Positions 1-10,930 of a stretch of 64,000 bases of DNA are shown piece by piece. Numbering within the stretch: position 1 is the stretch's first letter; each line of letters starts with the position of its first letter. The position numbers and the translations under genes are program-made. Below the pieces are notes generated by a model, which was not told where the DNA came from, did no database searches, and worked only from the letters and a program-made list of their open reading frames with translations. Source of the stretch: Heterocephalus glaber (taxonomy: Eukaryota > Chordata > Mammalia > Rodentia > Bathyergidae); contig NW_004624751.1 in NCBI RefSeq assembly GCF_000247695.1, positions 23,221,929 through 23,285,928 of the forward strand, in the 5' to 3' direction.

Positions 1-1470
1 TGCTCTTTGTCATGAAAGTATCTTATTTCTCCATCAATTTTGAAAGATGGTTTTGCAGGGTACATCAGTCTGGGTTGGAGGCTGTTTTCCTTTAGGGCTT
101 GAAATATGTCACTTCAAGCTCTCTTGCCTTGAACATTTGCTTTGAGAAGTCTGCTGTGATTCTGATGGGCTTTCCTTTGTATGTGATTTGTTTCTTTAAC
201 TGCTTGTAGAATTTTGTTCTTCTGTTAGGTTTCTGGAATCTTAACTGTTATATGCCTATGAGTAGATCGTTTTTTGTTTTGATCAAGGCTAGTCCTGTAT
301 GCTTCACTTATCTGTATGTTAAGTTCTTTTCCCCTGCTTGGGAAGTTTTCTGCCATTACTTCGGTGAACAGTTTTTTTTATGTCATCTGCACTCTCCTGT
401 TTCCTCATTGACTCCGATCAGTCTTGTTATTCTTCTTTGCATCATCATCCACCAGCTGCTGGATTGATTTCCCATGGTCCCTTAGTATTTTTGAGAAATT
501 TTTCTTTTCCTTGTTAGTAATTGCAATCTTGTCTTCTATATCTGAAATTCTATCCTCACATTCTCTCATTCTGCTGCATAAACTTTCAGTGGAGTTTTTA
601 ATCCCCTGTAAATCTGTTTTCATCTGTTTTATGGATTCCATTTGTTTCCTATGTTAGGATTCCATCATGTTCCTCAGCTCCTCTATTTTCTTATCTGTGT
701 CTACTCTAGAGTTATTAATCTTGTCTTGCACTATGGACACAATCTCTCTTGTTATCTTAGAAATTATTTCTGATTTCATTTTTTCCAGATCCTCTTTTGT
801 TACCAGTTCAGGCAGTCCAGGTGGTTGAGTATCAAAATGTTCCATCTCATTTCCCTTTGGGGTTGCCTTAGGTGATCTGGAAGTCTGGTTTTGAGACTTA
901 TTTATGTGTCTTCTCATTTCAGCAGATGCATCCTGCTGTGTCTTTGTTAAAGCAACTTTTTGCATACCTGGTGGTCTTCAATTCTCAGCAAGTCACCAAG
1001 CAACCTTTTCTCTGCTGCTCACCACTGCACCAATTCCTGGGTTCAGTATGGTTTCCTTCTGGGTCCCTGAACTGACCTGTTGTCTCGGCGGGCTTTCGGC
1101 TTGGGCCTATGCACAGTTGGAATGATATCTAGGTGTGCCTCTGGCAGGGCCCTGCCCCCCTAAGTAGCTGTTGTCTGGAAGGGCTTTTGGCTGGGAGCTC
1201 TGTACCCCTGACTCTGGTGTCTGAGCAGGCTAGGGTCTCCACACACTTACTAATGGTATGGGGCTGGCCCCTGGCTAATCCTTGTGCACCTGTGCGGTTC
1301 TTTTCTGGGCCGCCCTTTGGATTGGGCTGGTGTGCCCAAGCCACTGTTATCTGGGTGGGGCCCTGCCTGAGATCTGCCTGCAGCTTTGCAGCTCTGGTCC
1401 ACACCGCTGGTCGCCAGGATCTGTGCACACTTATGGATGGTATCAGGTGGGCCTCTTTCCTGTGCTTTAT
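1..1470 (-). mobile_element. L1/HAL1-like LINE, antisense, 5' end with ORF1-like region
   Basis: On the minus strand an open frame begins at 965 and runs to about 405. It codes for a charged, heptad-like coiled coil typical of the N-terminal half of L1 ORF1 proteins, and is broken by one in-frame TAA near 654-656. Upstream of its ATG, 966 to about 1470 is distinctly GC-rich compared with the flanking intron and fits an L1 5' untranslated/promoter region. Bases 1-400 look like the noncoding or RNA-binding part downstream. The copy is cut by the window edge, so total length is unknown. HAL1 (an ORF1-only L1 derivative) is an alternative to a full L1. Confidence 0.7.
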
Positions 1471-1855
1471 TAATTGAACTTTTTTATATTCAGTGTTTTA
1501 AAATCTGTGATTATTTATTCAAAAATAAGAAGGCCTCTGTTTTACACTAACTTCAGGATCTTATTTGTAGATACGAGTTGAGATCATCTTATTTCTATTA
1601 AATACGGCTTCAAAAGGAGCGGTTAGGGCTTGGGATGTGCCTCAGTGGCACCATGCCTGCCTGACAAGTGCAAGGTCTTGACTTTTTCCCTGGTATCAGG
1701 AAAAATAAAAAAGCTCTCAAAGGGAATGACTGAGTTAGACCAACTCGAATATAACATTTATATAATTGTAAGTCTATAATTGTAAATTGCTTCCTTTTAT
1801 GTGTCCAAGATAATTATATAATAATAGTATTTGATTTCTAAAATTTCATTTTAAG
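1471..1855 (+). other. MYCBP2 intron, 3' end
   Basis: This is the end of the intron upstream of the first exon seen. Apart from the LINE at 1-1470 it holds a worn ID-type SINE at about 1626-1715. It ends in TTTTAAG before the exon at 1856. Confidence 0.85.
1626..1715 (+). mobile_element. ID-type SINE (tRNA-Ala derived), degenerate
   Basis: Begins GGGCTTGGGATGTGCCTCAG, keeps the CCTGCCTGACAAGTGCAAGGTC core, and ends in an A-rich tail. It is clearly older than the near-consensus copies elsewhere in the window. Confidence 0.7.
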
Positions 1856-2068
1856 GTGGAAGTGAAAGCTGTCCCTGTTTCCCAGAAAAAATCATCTTTA
1901 CAAGAACAAGCAAAGAAACCTCAAAGGATTCCTGGTAGTCCTGCGGTAACATTAACATCTTCTAATACTGACTTGACTTTTGGTGGGCTGGCTTCACCAA
2001 AACTGGATGTTTCCTATGAACCAATGATAGTGAAGGAGGCTCGATACATTGCCATAACAATGATGAAG
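1856..2068 (+). CDS. MYCBP2: MYCBP2 exon: filamin-type Ig repeat, part 1
   Basis: 71 codons, phase 0 to 0, acceptor TTTTAAG and donor AAG/GTAATT. The frame reads VEVKAVPVSQ at its start and KEARYIAITMMK at its end. The middle is a Ser/Pro/Lys linker (about residues 8-45) inserted in the fold, and the ends are beta-strand-like and belong to the filamin/ABP280-type Ig repeat that follows the PHR domains. The first codon is GTG, which is an internal Val and not a start. The upstream exon with the first strands of the fold is outside the window. In the family this region opens the segment originally mapped as the MYC-binding part of the protein. Confidence 0.95.
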
Positions 2069-3039
2069 GTAATTGGTTTTTACTTATCAGAAAATTTTTT
2101 TCACCATTTATTTAACATTTAATTGATTCAAGTTCAGATATAAAATTATAGAGCTAAAGAACTGGTGATACTTGTAAAATTTACAGCCTGTTTTTAAAGA
2201 TAATGTAATCTTCTGCCAGAGAGGACTTTTCATTGGTTTTTGATTATGTAGAGGAGATAACCAGTTCTAAAACAAGTTAATACAATCAGATTTTGAGGTG
2301 ATTTAAAACTGGATTCAAGCTTTGCAGAGTGTCAGTGTCGTAGCCAGTGAGGTTTATTCAAGGCATGGTTGTTGCTAATTAAAACTGGGTCTTAGTCCCT
2401 GCCAAAGTATTTGTCGACTTTTAGTCTAGTACTAATGCTAGATTATAGCTCTTTATGGTTTACCTAAGCCCCCTTCAATTTTTAGGTCCTCCCAAATGCC
2501 AGGTGCATCTTTTTCGCCCTCCTATCTTGTCAGGCTTTTTACTTTTCTGATGCCTTTAGATAGATTTTTTAAAAAAACGTTTTCTGGAGCTTTTTTAATG
2601 ATCTTCAGAGGTAATATTGGTCAAAATTAGCAAGATGATCATTATTTGAAGTTGAAGTTGGGAATTTTGATGTTTTTCGATAGAAGTGGTGAACTATTGT
2701 GGTTTTCTAGTTGAGGCATGATTAGGTTGGTGTTTTGTGTTGATTATGGTAGAATATAGACAGTGCAATTGGGCAGATAGATGAAAAAGTATGGTTTTAT
2801 TTAAATACCTTTAGGAGACTGTTGACTTAAACTGAAATATGCCAATCATTTCAACTAGTAAGTTGCCAATCAGAATAGAGTCAAGATATTTAAGTTGCAG
2901 AATCAGTAAAATTTGGTATTTAATGTATGACAGGGAAGCTACTTCCTCCAGCTCCCTTATGACATATCTTGAAAGTCAAGGAAACAGCAGCTTTAGAAGG
3001 GTTACAAATGTTCTGCTGCAGAAGTAAAGTTTTGAAAAG

Positions 3040-3180
3040 GCTCTAGCAAGAATTTATCACTGATCTTGGTAAGAGAAGTTTTAGGGGCAGTGAGTCGATG
3101 AATGACTAAATGAAGGGGAAGTAAGAATAGCTGGAGACAACCAATTGTATGTAACTCTTTCAAATGTTTGGCTCTGAAAT
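3040..3180 (-). mobile_element. L2-like LINE fragment (antisense)
   Basis: The stretch resembles the antisense of the L2/CR1 reverse transcriptase region, including the segment that on the + strand reads CTCTTTCAAATGTTTGGCTCTG. Highly diverged, called from similarity to the remembered consensus only. Confidence 0.45.
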
Positions 3181-4711
3181 GAACCACAGGAAATACATTT
3201 GAGTGAAGGCTTTGGAGTTTGGAGTCTAATGTAAAGAGAATTCTACATTTTTGACTACTGATGAGGAAAACAGTTGACAGAATGGGAAAAAAAAGAGATT
3301 TTGAGAGATAAAAAATTATATTTAAATCCCAGGTTGAAGGATTGGCCTTAAATAGGAGAGGTCCTTCCTAGTCCTCAGGAGAGGAAAAATAAAACAATAC
3401 AGATGCAGATTTATATATATACATAGTAATGCTAATGAAACTATTTAAAATAATTTCATGTTTTAAGTTAGAGACAGGAGTGATGAATCTTAGGATTAAA
3501 ATTTTGAAAGAAGAAAAAATAAAATAGTCATTATGGAAAATGAAGAAGACTAATCAGAAAAGATTTATCAGACATCCTTGAGTGAGTTGAAATTGGATAT
3601 CATATATTAATAGTGGACTATGAGTCATATGAGCATGTGAAAAATAATCATTTGATGGATCTACTATTGCATTATGCCATATATAATTCAATGGAAGAAC
3701 AGTGAGACAAGAATTTAGCATATAGTGGTTAAAGAAAAAACAGTGGAACCTAAGTAGGTTTGGAAAGATGTAAAAAGATTCAGAGAGGGGTAGTTGAGGA
3801 AGGGGGTGTGAGGGAGTGGAAGCCCCAAAAACAGATATAATAGGAGATAACGAGGTAGAAAACTAACATCCTTATTTCAGAGATAATTCTGAGTAATATC
3901 ACAGGTCTGTGGCATTTATTTCAGCTTACATTTATAGGGCTTAGTTTCAGGTCTCCTTAATCTTTCTTTCTAGTTTCCTGTGAATATGCTTAAGTTCCTA
4001 TAATTTCTTTTGAAAATCTAATTGCCAAAACTGGGTACAGGATTTCAAAAATGTACTAAGTGGCGCAAGAGCAGTTACAGAATGCCATTTCCAGCTGTCT
4101 GTATATGTTCATTCAGGCTGCAGGAAAGCAGATTTTCTTACATCAGCTATTGACAGATACTTTGTGATTAAATGTTGTAGAAAACTGGGATATGACTTTT
4201 ACTTTCACTGATAAATGTAATAATATGTATTTGAGGGAAAGTGGTGCAGTAGAAAACACTTTGTACTGAGTATCCAGCTATTAACACCTTTTCTAAAGAC
4301 TCAACCTTAAATTGCACTTATCTCATTTACAACTTTTGTGTAGGTGAAGGAAGCTAGAAATTTCTGAATAACATTCATAAAGATAGAAAGGATGAGAAGA
4401 AGGAAGGGCTTTGTGAGCAGGAGTGTTTTGTTTCATAAACAGAAGTTAGAAGTGGATGAGATGTTGTAGATCTTGATCTGAAGTGATGATTAACTTGGTA
4501 ATATTGCAGACATACAGAAATGTCAGGAATAGTGTACCAAATTTCATATATTTATAGCCCATTTTTGTCTTTACATTTTACCGTAATTAATGCAGCTCTT
4601 TTGCTATTTTTATTAAGAAATAGATCTTTACAGGTACAAATGAAGCTCTGTGTAAACGCTTTCCCAAATCCATTCCTACCCCTTGCTTAGAGGGTGATGA
4701 TTTTCTTTCAT

Positions 4712-4750
4712 ACACACTCACATGCACACACACATGTACACACACACACA
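4712..4750. repeat. Imperfect (CA)n microsatellite
   Basis: Alternating CA with TG interruptions, ending in a clean CACACACACA block. Confidence 0.85.
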
Positions 4751-4872
4751 TTTTACTGAACATATATTTACTACCAAATAGTGTATTTTGTTGTTCTGTA
4801 TACTTTTCAGTAATTCATAAAATGCCATCATATTTTACATGTTCTTTTGCCAGGTTTTTGTGGGGTTTTTTG

Positions 4873-4912
4873 GACCAGGGATCAAACTCAGGACCTTGTG
4901 CTTTTGCCAGTG
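4873..4912 (-). mobile_element. ID-type SINE fragment
   Basis: Reads ACCAGGGATCAAACTCAGGA then CCTTGTGCTT, the antisense of the ID B-box region; the rest of the element is missing or eroded. Confidence 0.65.
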
Positions 4913-5227
4913 TTTTTGTTCAGTGTTATTTTTTAACTTCAGTTGTAGTTCATTCACTTTAACTAGTTTGAAATATTTCATTGGATACTGTTCCATAATA
5001 TATCCATTTTGCTACCAGTGGACATAGTGTAAACTGTTCTGAAATAAACAACCTTGTATTTGTCTCCTTTTATGTGAGCAAGAGTTTCTCTAATATATAT
5101 ACCTAGAAGGGTAAGCATGTATTCAACTATATTAAATATTATAAAATTTACACTCCTACCAGCAGTGTCTGAAAGTAATAGATACCCCATGTTCTCATTA
5201 CACTTGGTTGGGTTTTTTCATTGTTTT

Positions 5228-5343
5228 TTTTTAGTTCAGATTTCAATATACTGCTGAGACTGTCCTCCTGGGCTCAAGCAATATTTCTCCCTCAGCCTAC
5301 CTAGTAGCTGGAATTAAGGGCACATGCCACCATACACAGTGGG
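5228..5343 (-). mobile_element. B1/7SL-type SINE, degenerate
   Basis: Antisense 7SL-like core: a 'cctgggctcaagcaat' segment, then 'ctcagcctacctagtagctgg' and a 'gcacatgccacca' end, as expected of B1 or related monomers. Confidence 0.65.
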
Positions 5344-5650
5344 CACTTGGTTCTTACCAACATATTTTGGTGACTGTAATATGATTGTTTTGTTGTTTTA
5401 ATTCAGATTTTCTTAATTCCCAGTTTAAAGTTTCAGTTCTTATTGGCATTTCAGATTTATTCAGTGAATTAGCTTTATTTACTTTTGTTGTATTTCTCTC
5501 CTTTGTATTGATTCGCTCTTTATATATTATGGATACGCTTCCTATTTGGGTATGTGAATTGTATATCTACTTCTGCCAAGTGAAGGCTTTTTTGTATAAT
5601 ATCTTTGTTTTGTAGAAATTTATAATTTTAATATACTCAAAAGATACTAC

Positions 5651-5737
5651 TCTTTTTCTTTTCTTTTTTGTACCAGCAATTGGGACCTTGCACTTGCGAG
5701 GCAGGCAGCAGAATCACTGAGTTAAATCCCCAGCCCT
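5651..5737 (-). mobile_element. ID-type SINE
   Basis: Antisense ID with T-rich head (the A tail), then GTACCAGCAATTGGGACCTT, CACTTGCGAGGCAGGC and ACTGAGTTAAATCCCCAGCC. Moderately diverged. Confidence 0.85.
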
Positions 5738-5943
5738 CTCCTAAATTTTTTAAAAGTTTGTTTTTTGGTCTTTAACACGCCTGGAATTTTATTTTTTGTA
5801 AATAGTGTAATGTGGGTAATTGAATTTTTCTTTTTCTCTTGTATGGATAACCAGTTGTCTCAGCACCAATAAATGAATGTTTTATCATTCTACTGCTTTA
5901 GAATATCTCTAATTTTGTGGTTGTACTTGTTTCTTTCTCAAAG

Positions 5944-5999
5944 GTTTATGAAAATTACTCATTTGAAGAACTGCGTTTTGCATCACCAACTCCTAAGAG
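5944..5999 (+). CDS. MYCBP2: MYCBP2 exon: filamin-type Ig repeat, part 2
   Basis: A small 56-nt exon, phase 0 to 2, acceptor CTCAAAG and donor AG/GTAAGG. It encodes VYENYSFEELRFASPTPK and two bases of the next Arg codon (AG|A). It adds a strand and loop of the filamin repeat begun at 1856. It is too short to stand out as an open frame and was placed from the known order of the protein and the exact phase match to the next exon at 9483. Confidence 0.95.
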
Positions 6000-6183
6000 G
6001 TAAGGATTACTTTGTGAAAGTAGAGCTAAAACGTGTATTGTACACTACTTTCAACTAAACTCATCCTATATTCCAACTTTATTTTCCATAAATAATTTTT
6101 TTTTAATTTCAGCAGTGATTTTCCACATATAGTAATATGTAGATTTGTTAGTAGATACATCTTTTCAACTATAGTACTGTTGT

Positions 6184-6307
6184 AATACTCATAATTTTTT
6201 CTTTTTTCTTTTTTTTTTTTTTTGGTACTGGGGATCGAACTCAGGTCCTTGCTCTTGCATAGCAGGCCTAGAAACCACTGAGCTAAATCCCTGGCAATAC
6301 TCATAAT
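6184..6307 (-). mobile_element. ID-type SINE with 12-bp target duplication
   Basis: A young antisense copy: long T run, GGTACTGGGGATCGAACTCA and the full ID body to about 6295. AATACTCATAAT is present on both sides (6184-6195 and 6296-6307), a clear target-site duplication. Confidence 0.92.
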
Positions 6308-6336
6308 ATTGAGCTAGAGAAAGAATAGCTAGGATC

Positions 6337-6545
6337 AAAAAATGTATAGGGCCAGGGATTTAGCTCAGTGGTTTCACCGCCTGCTGTGCAAGCACAAGGA
6401 CCCGAGTTCGATCCCCAGTACCAAAAAAAAAAAAAACAAAAGGTACAATGGCTGGGGATTTAGCTCAGTGGTTCCAGCACCTGCCTTGCACGCGGAAGGA
6501 CCTAAGTTCAATCCCTGGTACCAAAAAAAAAAAGAAAAATGTATA
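6337..6545 (+). mobile_element. Tandem dimer of ID-type SINEs sharing one target duplication
   Basis: Two full ID copies in the same direction: about 6349-6440 and 6451-6534, each with GGGATTTAGCTCAGTGGTT and its own A-rich tail. AAAAATGTATA lies just before the first (6338-6348) and just after the second (6535-6545), and no copy of it lies between them. The pair therefore behaves as one insertion, or the second entered the tail of the first. Confidence 0.88.
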
Positions 6546-6897
6546 AAATGGCTTGTGTAGGGTTTCTTAAGTTTTCCAGTTTGATTGTTTACTATTTTAT
6601 AATTATTCTTTTCTCCTTCACCAATGAGTTCTGGAGAGATTTTGGTGTGTATCATACTTATATTTGGATGCAGTCTTAATTTTCCAGCTCCTGATTAATT
6701 CTGTTAACTCCAGATTTAAGCAGGTATTTATATTAGTATTTTTATTTGTTTGTTAGAAGTACTTTTTAAAAGGGATGCTTTTTTAGATCCGTGGTACTTT
6801 AGAGAGATCACATTCATAGAATTTAGGAACAGCTCTGAAATGAGTGAGAAAGCATTATTTATTCATAGGTCTCAATGTATTGCACATCACAAGTGAC

Positions 6898-6950
6898 TTT
6901 ATTTTTATTAGAAATAACAGGTTATTTTTATTTTTATTAGAAATAACAGG
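6898..6950. repeat. 24-bp direct repeat
   Basis: The same 24 bases (starting TTTATTTTTATTAG, ending AACAGG) occur exactly at 6898-6921 and 6927-6950, separated by 5 bases. Confidence 0.9.
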
Positions 6951-7036
6951 GTTTTTTAACTTTATTCTGGTTTGTATGCAAAGTTCACTTGTAACTGACA
7001 GTCTAGAAAATTTTCTGTCAAAAATACTAAGCATTG

Positions 7037-7143
7037 AAAATGTATCTTTGCCAGGGACTTAGCTAAGTGGTGCAGTGCCTGCCTTGCAAGAGCAAGGTCC
7101 TGAGTTTGATCCTTGGTACCAAAAAAGAAAAAATGTATCTTTG
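7037..7143 (+). mobile_element. ID-type SINE with 14-bp target duplication
   Basis: Element body 7051-7129, slightly diverged. AAAATGTATCTTTG occurs at 7037-7050 and again at 7130-7143. Confidence 0.92.
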
Positions 7144-7639
7144 ATAATAGGAAAGTAACATTTTATCTTTGACTTAATTATAGTTACAAAATTTTCACTA
7201 TAGTAGAAGCATATGATTTATATAAAATAATGTCAATAGTATGAATTTATATCTTGTTAAGAATAACCATTTTCTGGTAAGTAAATTTTTATATATTTTG
7301 GAGACTTTAAGCCTAATTGAAATAGTCTCTTGTCTAAGTAGATTCATGTATTCACTTGAATTCACTGTTGAGCATATGCTATGTGGAAAGTGCAGTACTA
7401 GTACAATACTGAGACACATTTAAGAGCAGCACAGATGTGGTATCAGTTCTCATTCTTATGGAGAAACAAACTATAAGGAAACAAAACAGTACTAGTAAGG
7501 TTATTTAATAGACAATGTTGGGAATGGGACAGATTACCAAAGTAATGCATGACAGACAGCAGAGGGCTATTTGAAGCGTTAATTATTTGTTAATTAATTT
7601 GTTAATTAACTGGAGAGCTGGATGGTAATTGGCCATTGC

Positions 7640-7930
7640 CATTTAAAGGTTTGGAAAGTTCATTCTAGGCAGATAAAACCTGGGATGAGTGGAGCTTGAT
7701 TGAGGAATAGAGAGATAGTCAGGGTGGAGAATAGGGAGGAGAGGGATTTTGGTTGAAGGTTAGGGAAGAAAGTAGATGAGGTCCATTTTATATATGGATT
7801 GGTAGATTATATTAAAGAATTTGAACTCTTCCAAACTTATTTGGAGAATTCTAAACAGGAGAATTATATAGGTTAGTTTATAGTTTATTAAAGATTATTC
7901 TGTCTACTCTCTGAAGAATTATAGGGGAGA
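7640..7930 (-). mobile_element. L2-like LINE fragment (antisense)
   Basis: GA-rich stretch with the flavour of antisense L2 ORF sequence ('gagagatagtcagggtggag', 'gaggtcc...'). Strongly diverged; family assignment is tentative. Confidence 0.35.
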
Positions 7931-8099
7931 AAAAATACAGAGATGAGTTAGAGACTATTAGGTGTCTTGGACTAGGGGTGGAATGTAAAATATTTGGATA
8001 TATTTGGGATATACCTAGAAGGAATAACCAACAGGCCTTGTTGGCAAGAAGAATTAAGAATATTCATGGATTTTCTTTGTCTTCAGCTACAGTGTACTT

Positions 8100-8308
8100 C
8101 AGGCATTGACCACCTTTGGCCCACAGACCAAATCTAGCTTCCTGCCTGTTTTCATAATAAAATTTTATTAGAACACAACCTTGCTCATTGTGTTTATGTG
8201 TTGTTATGGCTACTCTTACACTACAATGGTAGAATTAAATAATTATGGCAAAGAATTTTTGGCCTAATAGACCAAAATATTGTTATAGGAAATGTTTACT
8301 GACCCCTG
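8100..8308 (+). mobile_element. hAT-like DNA transposon fossil
   Basis: Starts CAGGCATTGACCACCTTTGG and ends TTTACTGACCCCTG, whose reverse complement begins CAGGGGTCAGTAAA, so imperfect inverted ends are present. The interior ('aataaaattttattagaacac', 'ggctactcttacactacaatgg') is recognisable as an old non-autonomous hAT repeat common to placental mammals. Confidence 0.6.
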
Positions 8309-8559
8309 GTATAGATTATCATGATTTTAATAAGGATCCAGATGTCTAAGAAGCGAGCATATGTTTTTCTGTCCCAGTTTGTTTTTTAAGGTTTATGTGG
8401 GTAAGTAGGAAGTAAGAGTTTTTCTTTGAATCTGTTAAAATTGGGAAGGCAAGATACCTTCTCTAAGCAACTGGAAATAATTTGAAATTCACAGGAACAA
8501 TTAATTTGGAGTCATCTATATATAAATGGTATTTAACACTGATGAATAGATGAATGGTC

Positions 8560-8860
8560 AAATAAAAAGATGATAAAGTCAAATTAAGACCTAGACTCAA
8601 GTCCTGGAATGTTCCATAAATTAAAGATGGTCAAGGAGAGAAACCTTCTCCCAAAAACAAAAAAAAACATGTAACAATGGCCAGGGTAAGAAAAAAGCCT
8701 GGAGAAAATCACTGAAGCGAGAAGTATTTCAAAGAAGTAAGAGTTGTCAGGTATCAGATGCTTCTAAGAGATTGCTGAGGAGGAAGAAGTGGCCATTAAA
8801 TTTGGAGACGTGATAGTCATTGATGACCTTAGCATCAGCAGTTATAACAGTGTTGGGCAC
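8560..8860 (-). mobile_element. L2-like LINE fragment (antisense, reverse transcriptase region)
   Basis: Contains 'tggccattaaatttggagac', 'gtcattgatgaccttagcatc' and a 'gcagttataacagtg' segment, which match the antisense of the part of L2 ORF2 around the FDTVDH motif. Diverged. Confidence 0.5.
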
Positions 8861-9482
8861 AGAAGCCTAATAACAATAAATTGTGGAAATGAAAAAAAAA
8901 AACAGCTTATTAGGGACAGTTCTTTAGATAAAATTTGATATAATGGGAGAAGAGATATGAGACCTAATTAGAGAGGAATATAACGTCAAGGGTAGGTGTT
9001 TGTGAAGATGAGATTGTAGAGTTTGTTTGTATGCTAATAGAAATGATCCAGTAGAGTGAGAGAAGCTAATGATACATGAGAAGGAGCACGGTAACTGTAA
9101 GTGGAAATGTCACAGCTCTAGTGGAGGCACTGACTTTGGATAAGACCCAGAAATGCTTCTTCTAGTGTAACAGGAGAGAAGATAAGGGAAAGTAAGTTTC
9201 ATTAATGTGATTGCAACTTGGAGGTTGCATCTGATTTCTCCTGTTTCCTCACAGGAAAAAAAGATGAGGTCATGATCAGCTGAAAGTAAGGAAGGGGATT
9301 GGTGGAGTTTTGAAGTGAGAAAGGACTTAATTGTTTAGGAGTAGGGAAACATCTTATGGTAGGGAAGTGGGACAGCCATGTAGTATGAGAATATAAAAAA
9401 ATTAAATGTTTGCTAAAATATCATAATGATCTCAGTATCCAATCAAAAGTAAATTTTCCACTGTGCATCTTATTTCTTTCAG

Positions 9483-9598
9483 ACCCAGTGAAAATATGCT
9501 GATACGTGTCAATAACGATGGCACTTACTGTGCAAATTGGACTCCAGGGGCAATTGGACTGTACACTATTCATGTTACCATTGATGGCATTGAAATAG
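9483..9598 (+). CDS. MYCBP2: MYCBP2 exon: filamin-type Ig repeat, part 3
   Basis: 116 nt, phase 2 to 1, acceptor TTTCTTTCAG and donor ATAG/GTATAT. After completing Arg (AG|A) it reads PSENMLIRVNNDGTYCANW, then TPGAIGLYTIHVTIDGIEI. This is the diagnostic end of a filamin-type Ig domain: the 'DGTY...W.P...G.Y.I.V..DG..I' pattern corresponds to the conserved C-terminal strands of filamin repeats. The last base begins the Asp codon completed by the exon at 11369. Confidence 0.96.
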
Positions 9599-9794
9599 GT
9601 ATATGTCAGTTATATTTTACCTAGTCCAAAGAACTAGAATCAAAACCACCCATATGTTCTAATTTTGCCCTTTGACTTGTGTGATACACAAAGATAGGTT
9701 TTATAACTTTTTTTGCTTCCTTTTCTCCATGATGAGTATGTAATTAGTGCATTCCTACGCTCTTAACATTTATAATAACATATGGTGTTTGGTC

Positions 9795-10025
9795 AGTCAT
9801 TATGGCCTTCGTGACTTCTTCCCTCCCTTCCCCAATGTGACTGTTCAGATATGATGTCCTCCATACTGCTGTATTACACTGTATATGCCACATCCCCCTC
9901 ATGATATACCTGTCTCCCTCTCTTGACTATGAGCAGAAGCCATATCATTCATCCGTAGTTCTGCCAGTCTAGATCTGTGCCTGGCGTGTAATGGCTGCTC
10001 CATAAGTATAATTGAACGTGTGAAC
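9795..10025 (+). mobile_element. L2 LINE, 3' end
   Basis: Shows the typical end: 'ctcttgactatgagcagaag', then 'gtgcctggcgtgtaatggctg' and 'cataagtataattgaacg', as in the L2 tail. Confidence 0.7.
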
Positions 10026-10317
10026 TTTCTTTGCCATTAACCTTGAAGAGCATATTGATTTTCTTTTGGGCATTAAGTCTTTATTTTTAAACTCTGTGTC
10101 TAATAAGAGCAAAATTTAAATATAATATTTTTCAATGTGAATTCCTTATAGATTTGGAAAACCTAGTATATTCTGGTCTTGCTTTAGGCATTCATACAGT
10201 CTCCATTAATGTATCAGAGATTCTGAAAAGCCTGAAGAATCTGTTTTTGCTTAAACCTCATTATAGGACCTCTTGCCTGTGGAAAAGAGGCCAGTGGGAT
10301 ACAAACAGTAGTAGAGT

Positions 10318-10490
10318 CAGTCCTTTATTCATGGGTTCCACATCCATGGATTCAGTTGTACACCAGAAGTACTCGAAAAAAATTGCATCTGTACTGAATG
10401 TACAGATTTTTAATTGTCACTGTTCCTTAAACAATACAACAGCTATTTTATTGCCTTTACATTGAATTAGATGACTTAAAGTAAATACTA
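10318..10490 (+). mobile_element. Tigger-like (pogo family) DNA transposon fragment
   Basis: Starts near CAGTCCTTTATTCATGGGTT, then CCACATCCATGGATTCA, the 'aaaaaaattgcatctgtactgaatgtacag' core region and 'aaacaatacaacagctatt'. This matches an old TcMar-Tigger/MER-type element; the far end is missing. Confidence 0.6.
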
Positions 10491-10699
10491 GCAAAATTGC
10501 AGTGAGTAGGTATAATTTTTTAATTGTCTTAGAGTAAAAGAAACTGATTTGTTTTTAGAGTAAAGCTGAAGAAAGATTCATATTTACTTAGAATCATTCA
10601 TTTTATTCCCTATTCAACTTCCCTACTCTTCTTCCTAACTCAGTTTTCTTCCAAATTGTCATGGACCAGGACCTTGCTTGACTATAGAGGACAGTTCAT

Positions 10700-10930
10700 T
10701 AGACTGGCAATAATAGTAATAGCTAAGATTTATTGAACATGTAATATGTACACATTTTTCTACATACATTTCACACATTTTCCGTTAAGTCTCAGTAGCA
10801 CATTGAGGTAGGTGCTATTGCTGTTCCTAGTTCATAGATGAAAATTTTAGACATGGAACCATACAATACTGGCAGATGTGAGAACATCCAAGCAGTCTAG
10901 CATGAGAAAACTCAGCTTTTAACCACCACG
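10700..10930 (+). mobile_element. MIR-type SINE
   Basis: 'aatagctaagatttattgaac', 'gtctcagtagcac...gaggtaggtgctatt' and 'catagatgaaaattttagac' follow the MIR core order. Confidence 0.7.

Larger units (their letters stand above)
2069..5943 (+). other. MYCBP2 intron (3.9 kb)
   Basis: GT-AG intron. Contents seen: an antisense L2-like fragment around 3040-3180, an imperfect CA repeat at 4712-4750, ID fragments near 4873-4912 and 5651-5737 (minus), and a minus-strand B1-like copy at about 5228-5343. The rest is AT-rich with no coding signal. Confidence 0.85.
6000..9482 (+). other. MYCBP2 intron (3.5 kb)
   Basis: GT-AG intron. Three ID SINEs crowd 6196-6534 and a fourth is at 7051-7129. A 24-bp direct repeat lies at 6898-6950. 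Antisense L2-like sequence spans about 7640-7930 and 8560-8860, with a hAT-like fossil at 8100-8308. The remainder to 9482 is AT/GA-rich without a recognisable gene. Confidence 0.85.

Noticed and set aside
405..965. Minus-strand open frames as host genes
   Set aside because: They are the two halves of one L1/HAL1 ORF1-like coiled coil, separated by a stop, within a LINE.
1129..1477. Open frames in the GC-rich block near 1100-1470 as exons
   Set aside because: The block is continuous with the antisense LINE and fits its 5' region. It has no splice sites in phase with MYCBP2.
6342..6560. Open frames over ID elements (for example MYRARDLAQW...)
   Set aside because: They are translations of tRNA-derived SINEs with A tails; the same peptide-like text recurs at each ID copy.
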